DNA of 60,890 nucleotides, from NCBI GenBank assembly GCA_019747705.1, contig JAIEQM010000030.1, forward strand, positions 1-60,890, given 5' to 3'. Both the position numbers and the translations under genes were made by a program. Below are positions 26,244-34,502 of this stretch, piece after piece. The stretch's first letter is position 1. Every line of letters begins with the position of its first letter. Origin of the DNA: Chitinophagaceae bacterium (GTDB lineage: Bacteria > Bacteroidota > Bacteroidia > Chitinophagales > Chitinophagaceae). The notes under the pieces were generated by a model. It saw only the letters and a list, made by a program, of their open reading frames with translations, did no database searches and had not been told where the DNA came from.

Positions 26244-26580
26244 AAACTTTTTTGTTTTTTTTTGATTGGAGGCAAAGTTAATGATGAAACAGCTGCGGAC
26301 AAGTGCGGGGTGTTAAAATTATGTTCAATGGTTGCACTCCTGTTGAAGGGCTGCCCGATGCGAAAGGGTAACCCCGGCGCTTTTAGCCGGGGCGCAGCAA
26401 AGCGGAGCCGGCAGCAGCGGGAACAACTGTTGAATGATGGATGAAAGGGGAAAGCCCCAAAGAAAGAAAAGCCCAAAAAATAAGATACAAGAAACAAGGT
26501 TCAAGACCCAAAATCCAAACCTTGTATTCTATCTGTGTACATCTGTGCAATCAGCGGCAACAAAAATATTTTGCTAAAAG
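26244..26580. other. gap with GC-rich hairpin and CTGTG repeats upstream of recA
   Basis: No gene is seen. A strong hairpin CCCCGGC (26372-26378) with GCCGGGG (26386-26392) lies in a GC-rich patch unlike the surrounding DNA, followed by a run of CTGTG words at 26529-26555 similar to the repeat at 4853. These look like dispersed intergenic repeats; an RNA element cannot be excluded. Confidence 0.5.
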
Positions 26581-26582
26581 AT

Positions 26583-26613
26583 TTGGATTATAAAATTTTT
26601 GGCTTTAGATTTG
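26583..26613 (+). promoter_or_regulatory. candidate recA promoter (TTG / TAGATTTG)
   Basis: TAGATTTG at 26606-26613 fits the Bacteroidota -7 box TAnnTTTG, with TTG at 26583-26585 20 bases before. A second match TAACTTTG lies at 26663-26670, immediately before the preferred start, but lacks a -33 partner. Confidence 0.45.
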
Positions 26614-26691
26614 CTAAACAAATTAGTTACAAACAAAAACAAACCCGTTATGGAAGAGCTATTAACTTTGGAGAAACCAAAGAAAGAAAAA

Positions 26692-27729
26692 ATGAGCAAA
26701 GAATCTGCTAATGTAAACAGTGAAAAACTGAAAGCACTCAAACTTACCATTGATAAAATTGACAAGGATTTTGGCAAGGGCAGTGTGATGATGATGAATG
26801 AAAAGGGTATTCATGAAATTGAAGTGGTAAGTACCGGCTCACTGGGACTGGATGTGGCGCTGGGTATTGGCGGTGTGCCCCGTGGAAGAGTGATTGAAAT
26901 TTACGGTCCGGAAAGCAGTGGTAAAACAACCATTGCAACACATATTATTGCAGAAGCACAAAAGAAAGGCGGTATCTGCGCCATTATTGATGCGGAACAT
27001 GCGTTTGACAGCAGCTATGCACAAAAGCTGGGAGTGGATGTAGATAATCTTTTGATTTCACAACCGGATTATGGTGAGCAGGCTTTGGAAATTGCTGACC
27101 GTTTGATCTTAAGCGGTGCATTAGATGTGGTGGTGATTGATTCAGTAGCAGCGCTTGTGCCCAAAGGTGAACTGGAAGGTGAAATGGGCGACAGCAAAAT
27201 GGGTTTACAGGCAAGGTTGATGAGCCAGGCTTTGCGTAAGCTCACCGCTACAATTCATAAAACAAATACGATTTGCATTTTCATTAACCAGTTGCGTGAA
27301 AAAATTGGGGTGATGTTTGGCAACCCTGAAACAACAACAGGCGGTAATGCATTGAAGTTTTATGCATCCGTTCGTTTGGATATTCGCCGCCTGAGCCAGA
27401 TCAAAGATGGTGATGATGCAGTGGGCAACCGTGTAAAAGTAAAAGTGGTAAAGAACAAAGTAGCGCCTCCGTTTAAAGCTGCTGAGTTTGATATCATCTT
27501 TGGTGAAGGCATCAGCAAAACAGGTGAAATTATTGATATGGGTGTTGACTTAAGTATTGTACAAAAAAGCGGAAGCTGGTACAGCTACAACGGAGATAAA
27601 CTGGGCCAGGGCCGTGATGCAGTAAAACAGTTGCTGATGGATAATCCTGGAATGGCCAATGAAATTGAAGCAAAAATTCGTGAAAAGATAAAAGAAATTC
27701 AAAATGGGGGAGCAGCAGCAACCTCATAA
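26692..27729 (+). CDS. recA: recombinase RecA
   Basis: From the ATG at 26692 the protein has 345 residues, the normal size; in-frame ATGs at 26599 and 26650 would lengthen it. The family core starts at [20 protein letters not shown]; Walker A is GPESSGKTT at residues 72-80; the Glu/His helix segment (DAEHAFDS), Walker B ([12 protein letters not shown]), LexA/loop L1 and L2 regions ([20 protein letters not shown]) and [12 protein letters not shown] all are present. RecA forms the ATP-dependent strand-exchange filament and triggers the SOS response. No clear LexA-type box was found upstream. Confidence 0.98.
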   Translation: MSKESANVNSEKLKALKLTIDKIDKDFGKGSVMMMNEKGIHEIEVVSTGSLGLDVALGIGGVPRGRVIEIYGPESSGKTTIATHIIAEAQKKGGICAIIDAEHAFDSSYAQKLGVDVDNLLISQPDYGEQALEIADRLILSGALDVVVIDSVAALVPKGELEGEMGDSKMGLQARLMSQALRKLTATIHKTNTICIFINQLREKIGVMFGNPETTTGGNALKFYASVRLDIRRLSQIKDGDDAVGNRVKVKVVKNKVAPPFKAAEFDIIFGEGISKTGEIIDMGVDLSIVQKSGSWYSYNGDKLGQGRDAVKQLLMDNPGMANEIEAKIREKIKEIQNGGAAATS

Positions 27730-27753
27730 ACGTCGGGTTTGTTTGTAAGTATG

Positions 27754-27787
27754 AAAGCCGTTCTCTGCATAGAGGCGGCTTTTTTCT
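27754..27787 (+). terminator. rho-independent terminator of recA
   Basis: Arms AAAGCCG and CGGCTTT flank a partly paired loop and are followed by TTTTC. Located 25 bp after the recA stop. A further palindrome CCCCTCC/GGAGGGG at 27812-27827 resembles another dispersed repeat. Confidence 0.75.
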
Positions 27788-27899
27788 TTGGTGAATAATC
27801 AGAGTGCTTATCCCCTCCCCGGAGGGGCATCAAACACTTACAATAAGTAATGATGGAAAGGGGGTGGGTGAAATCTAAAACTTGTTATTAGCTTAGCGT

Positions 27900-28400
27900 A
27901 TGCACATTCGTATTCGCCCCTGGCTTGCAAAAGATTTGGAACCGTTGGCAACGCTTGCCAACAATAAAAAGATATGGGATAATGTAAAAGATTATTTTCC
28001 GCACCCATACACATCAAAAGATGCGAACGAATGGCTGGCATTGAATGTGGGTATTACTCCGGTTTTAAATTTTGTAATTGAAGCAGAGGGACAGTTTGCA
28101 GGAAGCATCGGCATGGTTCCCAAAACAGATGTGTACCGCAACAATATGGAAATTGGTTACTGGCTGGGCGAACCATTCTGGGGCAAGGGCATTGCCACCA
28201 AAGCAGTTTCGCTTATTTGCGAATTCATTACTAATGATTATCCGCACATCAACCGCATTTATGCGGAAGTGTTTGAAACCAACAAAGCAAGCATGCGTGC
28301 ACTGGAGAAAAATGGTTTTGAGCCGGAATGCATCCGCAAAAAAGCGGTGATTAAGAATGATGTGTTGCTGGATGATTGGGTGTGGGTGAAATTCTGCTGA
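27900..28400 (+). CDS. RimJ/RimL-like GNAT acetyltransferase
   Basis: The 166-residue protein is a GNAT of the RimJ/RimL type: MHIRIRPWLAKDLEPLATL start, EIGYWLGEPFWGKGIATKAV as the acetyl-CoA binding segment and NKASMRALEKNGFEPEC as the conserved helix. Family members acetylate ribosomal proteins' N-termini or small molecules; the substrate here is unknown. Confidence 0.87.
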   Translation: MHIRIRPWLAKDLEPLATLANNKKIWDNVKDYFPHPYTSKDANEWLALNVGITPVLNFVIEAEGQFAGSIGMVPKTDVYRNNMEIGYWLGEPFWGKGIATKAVSLICEFITNDYPHINRIYAEVFETNKASMRALEKNGFEPECIRKKAVIKNDVLLDDWVWVKFC

Positions 28401-28488
28401 TGAATAATTGGCACCTAATTTAATCTCCTGTTTGCAAATATTCAAGATGACCTTTTTTACTTATTATTGCAAAAAACCTCATGTTACT

Positions 28489-29022
28489 ATGCCTAAAATC
28501 ACTACGACAACAATTTATTGTTTATTAATTGTTGCTTCTGCTTGTATGAAACTTCCCGCTACAAAGCTTGCAAAGTGCGTACCTGAAGAATACAGTAAAG
28601 ATTATATCCTTCTCGTGAAACTGAATGAGGAGAGATATAGAAATAGCTCTACAGAGGTTCCAATAACCCGTAACGGAAATACAAGCATTGCGAATGGTAC
28701 TTATACTGTTAGCAGTCCTGTCGTAAATTTTGAAAGACAAGTAAAAAAATATTTTAGAGGCAAGTATGAAATGTGGCAACCATCATCAGTGCTGAATGAC
28801 CAGAATAAAAAGAGTGGTGATTCGGATTATATTAATTATCCAATAAACGTGTATCGATATGTTTTTAAGGAAAACATAAAGCATGGTTCCAAGGGGGTTC
28901 CTGTTTATACTTACAACCTATATGACAGACTGGAGAACAAAGATTACTCTCCTGTAAAAAAAGTTGGCACACACCTTTTTGCTCCTATATTGAATGCCCT
29001 CAATGAAAAACTGGGGCTATAA
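28489..29022 (+). CDS. putative lipoprotein of unknown function
   Basis: From the ATG at 28489 the protein has 177 residues with an N-terminal hydrophobic segment ending in VASAC, a weak lipobox. The rest is basic and rich in Asn/Tyr without a motif I recognise. The longer frame from 28408 would put 27 odd residues before the signal. No operon partner is evident. Confidence 0.5.
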   Translation: MPKITTTTIYCLLIVASACMKLPATKLAKCVPEEYSKDYILLVKLNEERYRNSSTEVPITRNGNTSIANGTYTVSSPVVNFERQVKKYFRGKYEMWQPSSVLNDQNKKSGDSDYINYPINVYRYVFKENIKHGSKGVPVYTYNLYDRLENKDYSPVKKVGTHLFAPILNALNEKLGL

Positions 29023-29135
29023 AACTTTAGTTACATAGCGTGAGTCTGGTGGCGATTGGAAAAATCAATAATTGCCATGAGGATGGTCATTACATATATG
29101 CATTGTGTCTGTTACCTTGTACCAGATTTGTTATT

Positions 29136-30134
29136 ATGCGGAAGAAGCGCATCAGGTCAGAACATTGCAATAACTGCGGCTATGATTTTAAAATTTCATT
29201 GCAGGAGGTGAACTATTGCCCTGTATGCGGGCAGGAAAACCATAATCCAAGGCTCACATTAAAATACTATGCAGAACAACTGGTTGAAAACATTATTCAT
29301 TTTGACAGTAAAATGATTCGTTCAATATTTACACTTTTATTAAAACCCGGAGAAGTTACAAAAGCTTATTTCCAGAACCGGCGTAAACAATACTCATCCC
29401 CTTTCCGGTTATTTTTTTTCGGACTGATTGTTTTCCTCTTTGCTATCATTTTTGTAAATAATCTTGTGTATGAGAAAGTACAGCACAGTGATAAAATTTC
29501 GATTAAAGAATATTTTGGAACATTACTTATTCAAAGCCCCGATTCAGCAAAATGGACATTTGATGTATCGCCCTTTCTAAAACACAATATTTATGTGGTG
29601 GATATTCGAAAGCTGGTTTTTTCTGAATCAATCAACACAGGCACCTGGCTCACACAATCTGGATTGCACAACAATTGGTACAACCGTTTGTATTATGCTT
29701 CCATCAGAAAATACGATCGTTCTGATTTGTCAAGAATTGATTTTGATAAAAAGCTAAACAGCTTTCGTTATTTTTTGCTAATCATAACTATTCCATTAAC
29801 AGCAGCTGTTGTATTTCTGGTTTTCTATAAAAAAAGATTATTGTTCTTTGATGCATTTCTGTTTTCCATTCACTTTAATGCAGCAACTATGTTTTGGGGT
29901 GTTCTGCTGTTTTTTATTTATGTTTTGCCCTGGCAGTTTATTTTTCAGCGTGCTAATTATGACACTGCATTTGTGCTTCTGTGTTTCAGCTATCTGTTTT
30001 ATTTTTTCCCTGCTGCTAAAAAAGTGTTTGGCTTCAACCGGCTCTCTGCTTTCGTAAGAACAATTTTAGCAGCCGCTATCATCATTCCGTTTATATACAT
30101 CAGCCAGATGCTGGCGCAGGTTTACTGGGTATAA
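29136..30134 (+). CDS. DUF3667 domain-containing membrane protein
   Basis: About 332 residues. The N-terminus holds a zinc-ribbon with two CxxC pairs (CNNCG, CPVCG), then the DUF3667 core with RSIFTLLLKPGEVTKAYFQN and RRKQYSSPFRLFFFGLIVF. Four to five membrane helices follow in the C-terminal half. Function is unknown; such proteins are common and often single in Bacteroidota. Start at the ATG 29136, where the Cys motif begins; the upstream frame is unlike the family. Confidence 0.85.
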   Translation: MRKKRIRSEHCNNCGYDFKISLQEVNYCPVCGQENHNPRLTLKYYAEQLVENIIHFDSKMIRSIFTLLLKPGEVTKAYFQNRRKQYSSPFRLFFFGLIVFLFAIIFVNNLVYEKVQHSDKISIKEYFGTLLIQSPDSAKWTFDVSPFLKHNIYVVDIRKLVFSESINTGTWLTQSGLHNNWYNRLYYASIRKYDRSDLSRIDFDKKLNSFRYFLLIITIPLTAAVVFLVFYKKRLLFFDAFLFSIHFNAATMFWGVLLFFIYVLPWQFIFQRANYDTAFVLLCFSYLFYFFPAAKKVFGFNRLSAFVRTILAAAIIIPFIYISQMLAQVYWV

Positions 30135-30189
30135 ACATTGGTTTTGTTGTTGCAATCTTTTCTGTAGCTTCCGCTCCTAATTCCAAAAC

Positions 30190-31845
30190 ATGAGAAAGCT
30201 TCTGTTACTTGTAATTTTATTCTGCTGCAATTCATTATTTGCACAACAAACAGATACCATCACCAGGCCCGATATTAAAACCGCTGCAAAACTATTCAGC
30301 ATCACTTTTACAGAAGCCGAAGTGGATAGTATGTATATGGCTATTCGTCAGCGGAACATACAATACAATCGTCGTTATCAGCTCAAATTAGAAAACAGTG
30401 TGCCCATGAGTTTGTGGCAAAGTCCGGCGCTGCCGGGTATGCAGTTTGAAACCGTACAAAAACAAGTGAAGTGGGGCTTGCCCAAAAATGTTTCTATGCC
30501 CGCCAATAAAAATGATTTGGCATTTTATTCTGTATTGCAATTAGCATCGCTCATTAAAAACAAAAAAATTACTTCGGTTGAGCTCACACAATTTTTTCTT
30601 GACAGAATTAAAAAATGGGGCGATACCCTGCAATGCGTCATCAGCATTACTGAAGACATTGCCATGCAACAGGCACGTGCTGCTGATGCTGAAATAGCAG
30701 CAGGAAATTATCGTGGGCCATTGCACGGCATTCCATACGGATTAAAAGATTTGTTCGCCGTAAAGGGAACAAAGACAACATGGGGCGCTGCACCTTATAA
30801 AGAACAGGTGATTGATGAAGATGCTTATGTTTATACAAAGTTGAAAGATGAAGGCGCTGTGCTGGTTGCAAAGTTTACACTAGGCGCATTGGCGCAGGGC
30901 GATTGGTGGTATGGCGGCCGCACTAAAAATCCATGGAATCAAAACTTTGGTTCATCGGGTTCAAGCGCCGGAAGTGCAAGTGCAACGGTGGCGGGATTGG
31001 TTCCTTTTGCTATTGGTACAGAAACATTAGGCTCTATCGTTTCTCCCTCGCATACAAATGGAGCAACAGGTTTACGGCCCACATTTGGTGCAGTGAGCAG
31101 AACAGGTGGCATGACTTTATGCTGGAGCCTTGATAAAACAGGACCTATCTGCCGCAGTGCAGAAGATGCAGCTGTTGTATTCTATTATATCAAAGGAACG
31201 GATGGTAAAGACCCAGGCGCTGTAAACATGCCGTTCAACTATTCTGCAAAAACCGATATTAAGAAACTTCGCATCGGTTATGCAAAAAATTTCTTTGACC
31301 GTATAAAAGATACATCTGCCAATGAATGGAAAGTCATCAAAGCATTTGAACAAATGGGTGTGCAATTGATTCCCGTAAACTTTCCCGACAGCGCTGCTTA
31401 TCCTTATGATATTGTAGGCATTACGCTTGCATCTGAAAGTGCTGCTGCATTTGATGAACTTACAAGAACCAACCTGGATGATCAGCTCACCAGGCAAAAC
31501 CGTAACGACTGGCCCAATTATTTTCGTGCAGCTCGTTTTATTCCTGCAGTGGAATATGTAAATGCACAACGTCACCGCTATTTGCTCATGAAAAAGATGC
31601 AGGAGTTTTTTACAACTGTTGATGTGGTGATTACGCCCAGCTTTGCAGGCAGTCAATTAGCCATTACTAATTTAACAGGTCATCCGGCATTGTGTATGCC
31701 CACAGGATTTAATAAACAGGGTTTGCCCACAAGCATTACACTGCTGGGTAACTTGTATGGTGAAGCAAATCTGTTAAGTGTGGGAAGAGCGCTGCAATTG
31801 AATACGGGCTGGGAAGAAGTGCATCCGGAAAAATTCAAGCAGTAG
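30190..31845 (+). CDS. exported amidase (amidase signature family)
   Basis: This 551-residue protein has a signal peptide (ending SLFAQ) and an N-terminal extension of about 120 residues before the amidase signature domain. That domain has the catalytic Lys in GIPYGLKDLFAVKG, the Ser pair in NFGSSGSSAGSASATVAG, and GTETLGSIVSPSHTNGATGL. It should hydrolyse an amide bond outside the cytoplasm by the Ser-cisSer-Lys triad. The substrate is unknown; the family includes Glu-tRNA amidotransferase A but this exported protein is not GatA. Confidence 0.9.
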   Translation: MRKLLLLVILFCCNSLFAQQTDTITRPDIKTAAKLFSITFTEAEVDSMYMAIRQRNIQYNRRYQLKLENSVPMSLWQSPALPGMQFETVQKQVKWGLPKNVSMPANKNDLAFYSVLQLASLIKNKKITSVELTQFFLDRIKKWGDTLQCVISITEDIAMQQARAADAEIAAGNYRGPLHGIPYGLKDLFAVKGTKTTWGAAPYKEQVIDEDAYVYTKLKDEGAVLVAKFTLGALAQGDWWYGGRTKNPWNQNFGSSGSSAGSASATVAGLVPFAIGTETLGSIVSPSHTNGATGLRPTFGAVSRTGGMTLCWSLDKTGPICRSAEDAAVVFYYIKGTDGKDPGAVNMPFNYSAKTDIKKLRIGYAKNFFDRIKDTSANEWKVIKAFEQMGVQLIPVNFPDSAAYPYDIVGITLASESAAAFDELTRTNLDDQLTRQNRNDWPNYFRAARFIPAVEYVNAQRHRYLLMKKMQEFFTTVDVVITPSFAGSQLAITNLTGHPALCMPTGFNKQGLPTSITLLGNLYGEANLLSVGRALQLNTGWEEVHPEKFKQ

Positions 31846-31848
31846 CAA

Positions 31849-32157
31849 TTATTTGCTTTGTAATGACTGTTCTTCTTTTTTCAATTGTTTATCATAAACA
31901 AATGTTCCCAGCGGCAGCCACGCTGCAATAAAAGCAAAGGCAAATTTTTTAAACGGCCAGTTGTAAGTTTCTTTGGCGTAATAAGCCAGGGCTACATAAC
32001 TCATAAACAAAAAGCCATGTGCCCAGCCCACATATTTTACCGCCAATGGCCAGTTCCAAATATATTTAAGCGGCATAGCAATCAAAAGCAATACCAAAAA
32101 CGAAATACCTTCAGCAATACCCGTTTTACGTAAAAGGCGGATGGTTTTTGTATTCAT
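31849..32157 (-). CDS. DUF3817 membrane protein
   Basis: About 102 residues from the ATG at 32157. The sequence RKTGIAEGISFLVLLLIAMP, then KYVGWAHGFLFMSYVALAY and WLPLGTFVYDKQL matches DUF3817 (YdzA-like) proteins: three membrane helices and a charged C-terminus. Function unknown. It is downstream of the MerC-like gene on the same strand (43 bp gap), so may share its regulation. Confidence 0.83.
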   Translation of the reverse strand: MNTKTIRLLRKTGIAEGISFLVLLLIAMPLKYIWNWPLAVKYVGWAHGFLFMSYVALAYYAKETYNWPFKKFAFAFIAAWLPLGTFVYDKQLKKEEQSLQSK

Positions 32158-32199
32158 AGTCTTACAATAACAGGAAAGAATTTGTTTTGTTGAACGCAA

Positions 32200-32598
32200 T
32201 TAATGATTGCAATCATCTTTATGGCAATGTTTGGCAGCAGAGCAATAACGGTGATTTAAAAAGTGTGCAGCAATAATCAGCGCTGCCGCCGGCACAATAA
32301 ATAATAATTTTGAATAAGGAAAACTTACAAACTGGTTAACAGCAAACAACAACATACCTGCACAAAACAAAATCAAACTTGTCTTTTTATGATGATGTTT
32401 TTTATAACCATGCCATAACGTGGTGAAACCAATTACAAATGCGGAACCGAGCAACAACACTTCCACAAAAATGTTATGAATAATGTTGATGCCAAACAAA
32501 GGAAGGCTGCTCATAAACAATGGCAACACCGCACAATGAATGGCACAGGCCAAAGAGGCGCCAATACCTAACGCTTCCCAATTGATTCTGAAATTCAT
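32200..32598 (-). CDS. MerC domain-containing membrane protein
   Basis: About 132 residues with four membrane helices. The first helix has the metal-site motif ACAIHCAVLPL, characteristic of the MerC-like family, and the C-terminus is His/Cys-rich (HRYCSAAKHCHKDDC). Family members bind or move divalent metal ions across the inner membrane; in Bacteroidota they are often under Fur/Zur control. The start at 32598 was chosen at MNFRINW since the upstream part overlaps the palindrome at 32615-32639. Confidence 0.85.
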   Translation of the reverse strand: MNFRINWEALGIGASLACAIHCAVLPLFMSSLPLFGINIIHNIFVEVLLLGSAFVIGFTTLWHGYKKHHHKKTSLILFCAGMLLFAVNQFVSFPYSKLLFIVPAAALIIAAHFLNHRYCSAAKHCHKDDCNH

Positions 32599-32614
32599 GA
32601 GCCTGCAAATGTAC

Positions 32615-32639
32615 AAATTTGCAATTTTGTTGCAAATTT
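32615..32639. promoter_or_regulatory. perfect palindrome upstream of MerC-like gene (likely Fur/Zur-type operator)
   Basis: Arms AAATTTGCAA and TTGCAAATTT are perfectly complementary, separated by 5 bases, centred 29 bp upstream of the MerC-like start. A 10-bp perfect dyad next to a metal-transport gene, with a Fur-family gene 0.8 kb away, fits an operator for a Zur-like repressor. The assignment to that repressor is inference. Confidence 0.6.
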
Positions 32640-32773
32640 TATTTTCATTTAATGTTTGAAGTACACCTGTCAGGTTGAAGGCTTTATTCATTTTACAGAA
32701 CAAAACTCACTTTGCATAAGGGCATTAACCTTACAGGTGAAACACTATCCATTACTTACCTTTGCATTCAATT

Positions 32774-33430
32774 ATGAGCAAGAAACTTTGGTTTTATCTT
32801 GGATTTTTTGTGCTGCTGCTGGGTGTGTTTTATCTCGTTTTGTTCTGGGGCACAGATTTATGGCGCAAAAAACTGCCCACGCTTAATGATGTAAAAGAGT
32901 TTGAATTTGTGAACCAGGATGGAGATACCATCACCAATCAGAATGTTGCAGGCAAGGTTCATGTAGTTGAATTTTTCTTTACAACCTGTAAAGGTATTTG
33001 TCCACGCATGAACACCAATTTGGCAGCTATCGCAGAAGAATTCAGTAACGACGATGATTTTATGATTCTCAGCCATACGGTGGACCCGGATAAAGATACT
33101 GTTGGCAGAATGAAATATTATGCTGATTCGTTAAAGATCAACAGTAAACACTGGCTGCTGCTCACCGGCACCAAAGAAAAATTGTATGAAGCTGCCCGCA
33201 AAAGTTATTTGCTCGATGATCAGAACAATGAAACCGCCGCTATTGCAGAACAGTTTATACATACACAGCTTTTTGCACTGGTTGATAAAAGCGGTAAAGT
33301 GCGTGGCATTTATGACGGGCTTAATAAAAAAGAAATTGAAAAACTGAGAAATGACATACAACTTCTGCTGAAAGAACGTTACAGCGGCCCCCGTTTTGTA
33401 AACGGCGTATTTCAAAACAACCCCTCTTAA
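32774..33430 (+). CDS. SCO1/SenC family protein
   Basis: About 218 residues. An N-terminal membrane anchor (residues 6-28) is followed by a thioredoxin-fold domain with FFTTCKGICPRMNT, the CxxxC copper-binding pair, and the later SHTVDPDKDT and a C-terminal QLFALVDKSGKVRGIYDG. It is predicted to be a periplasm-facing copper chaperone or thiol reductase, often for cytochrome oxidase CuA assembly. A possible -7 box TACCTTTG lies at 32757-32764. It is followed closely (9 bp) by the Fur gene. Confidence 0.9.
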   Translation: MSKKLWFYLGFFVLLLGVFYLVLFWGTDLWRKKLPTLNDVKEFEFVNQDGDTITNQNVAGKVHVVEFFFTTCKGICPRMNTNLAAIAEEFSNDDDFMILSHTVDPDKDTVGRMKYYADSLKINSKHWLLLTGTKEKLYEAARKSYLLDDQNNETAAIAEQFIHTQLFALVDKSGKVRGIYDGLNKKEIEKLRNDIQLLLKERYSGPRFVNGVFQNNPS

Positions 33431-33439
33431 TTTTTTTAT

Positions 33440-33859
33440 ATGAGCGAAGCAATTAAAGAAGTGCTGAAAAAAAACCACATGAGCGTAACAGACAGCCGCC
33501 TGCAAATCCTCGGTTTGTTCTACAAGTCAACTGGCGCACTGGCGCATGCTGATATTGAAAAGAAAACAAGCGACAAGGTTGACCGTGTTACAATTTACAG
33601 AACATTGCAAACCTTTGAAGAAAAAGGATTGATTCATTCCATTCCTACTGCTGATAACTCCGTTAAATATGCTTTGTGCAAAGAAGCTTGCGAAGAAGGC
33701 CATCATCACGACAATCATGTACATTTTATTTGTGATGAATGCGGTAAAACGATTTGCTTAGATGATGTATTGGTGCCCGAAGTAAAACTTCCTAAGGGAT
33801 TTGAGCCGCAGCAAAGCAATATGGTGGTGAACGGAATTTGCGGGGAGTGCAGGGGCTAG
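33440..33859 (+). CDS. Fur family transcriptional regulator
   Basis: The 139-residue protein has the Fur helix-turn-helix (DSRLQILGLFYKSTGALAH, DRVTIYRTLQTFEEKGLIHS) and a metal-sensing half with HHHDNHVHFICDEC and a C-terminal CGEC. These are two CxxC pairs for structural zinc. It regulates metal uptake by Fe, Zn or Mn occupation. The sub-family cannot be decided from sequence alone, but proximity to MerC and the dyad at 32615 points to Zur. It is in an operon behind the SCO gene. Confidence 0.9.
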   Translation: MSEAIKEVLKKNHMSVTDSRLQILGLFYKSTGALAHADIEKKTSDKVDRVTIYRTLQTFEEKGLIHSIPTADNSVKYALCKEACEEGHHHDNHVHFICDECGKTICLDDVLVPEVKLPKGFEPQQSNMVVNGICGECRG

Positions 33860-33924
33860 GAGTTTGAAGGAGGGGAAGGAGTAAAAGAGTCAAGATTAAA
33901 AAGCTTCAAAACTGATGTGTTTAA

Positions 33925-34435
33925 ATGAGAAATTTTCTGACTTTATTTTTTTTGTCAACTACAGTTACAAGCAGCGCTCAATTTTATGATTCGTCTTTTT
34001 ATTCAAAAAAAAATCCAAAGTTTACAAGCGCAAATTTTAAGGCAAGCTGAAAGAAATGTAGATATCTACATTGATAAAGGATTCTTATATCCTGATTCAG
34101 GTTATGTTGAGCGGTTTTTATTTTTTAAACTGGATTCTTCAGGGAAGAAGATTGAAAAACGGCTTTTCACTGATAAAAACGGAAAATCAGATTCATTAGG
34201 GTTCTCAAAATACAATGCGCAGAATATTGTTGTTCAGTGGAAAGATTTGTTTGAACAAAAGAAAAATTATCATACATATACTTTTATTCAACCAATATTA
34301 TTCAGAACACATGGGCTTTCAATAAATAGAATAGAAAGTATTCCAAACGTTTGTATAGACTCTGCATTTATTTTCTTTGACCCGGTTATAAAGTTGCCGC
34401 AAATCAATTCACAAGTTTATAAACCAAGTCATTAG
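33925..34435 (+). pseudogene. exported protein of unknown function, probably frameshifted
   Basis: The ATG at 33925 opens a signal peptide (LTLFFLSTTVTSSAQ) and a frame that closes near 34048. A second frame, with a body of about 130 residues, runs from about 33990 to 34435 and has no start of its own with a signal. The frames cross within or near the A9 run at about 34005. If one base is added or lost there, a single exported protein results. No family is recognised. Confidence 0.5.
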
Positions 34436-34448
34436 TAAGTTGTATAAA

Positions 34449-34480
34449 AAAAGGAGACGCTTTTATCAACGTCTCCTTTT
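34449..34480. terminator. bidirectional rho-independent terminator
   Basis: Arms AAAAGGAGACG and CGTCTCCTTTT with a 10-base loop between two convergent genes; T-rich runs occur on both sides. Confidence 0.85.
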
Positions 34481-34502
34481 CTCTTTTTCCTCTTAGCTAC
34501 TC

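Noticed and set aside
31117..31656. 179-residue minus-strand frame inside the amidase gene
   Set aside because: Cys/Ile-rich shadow opposite a well-supported gene.
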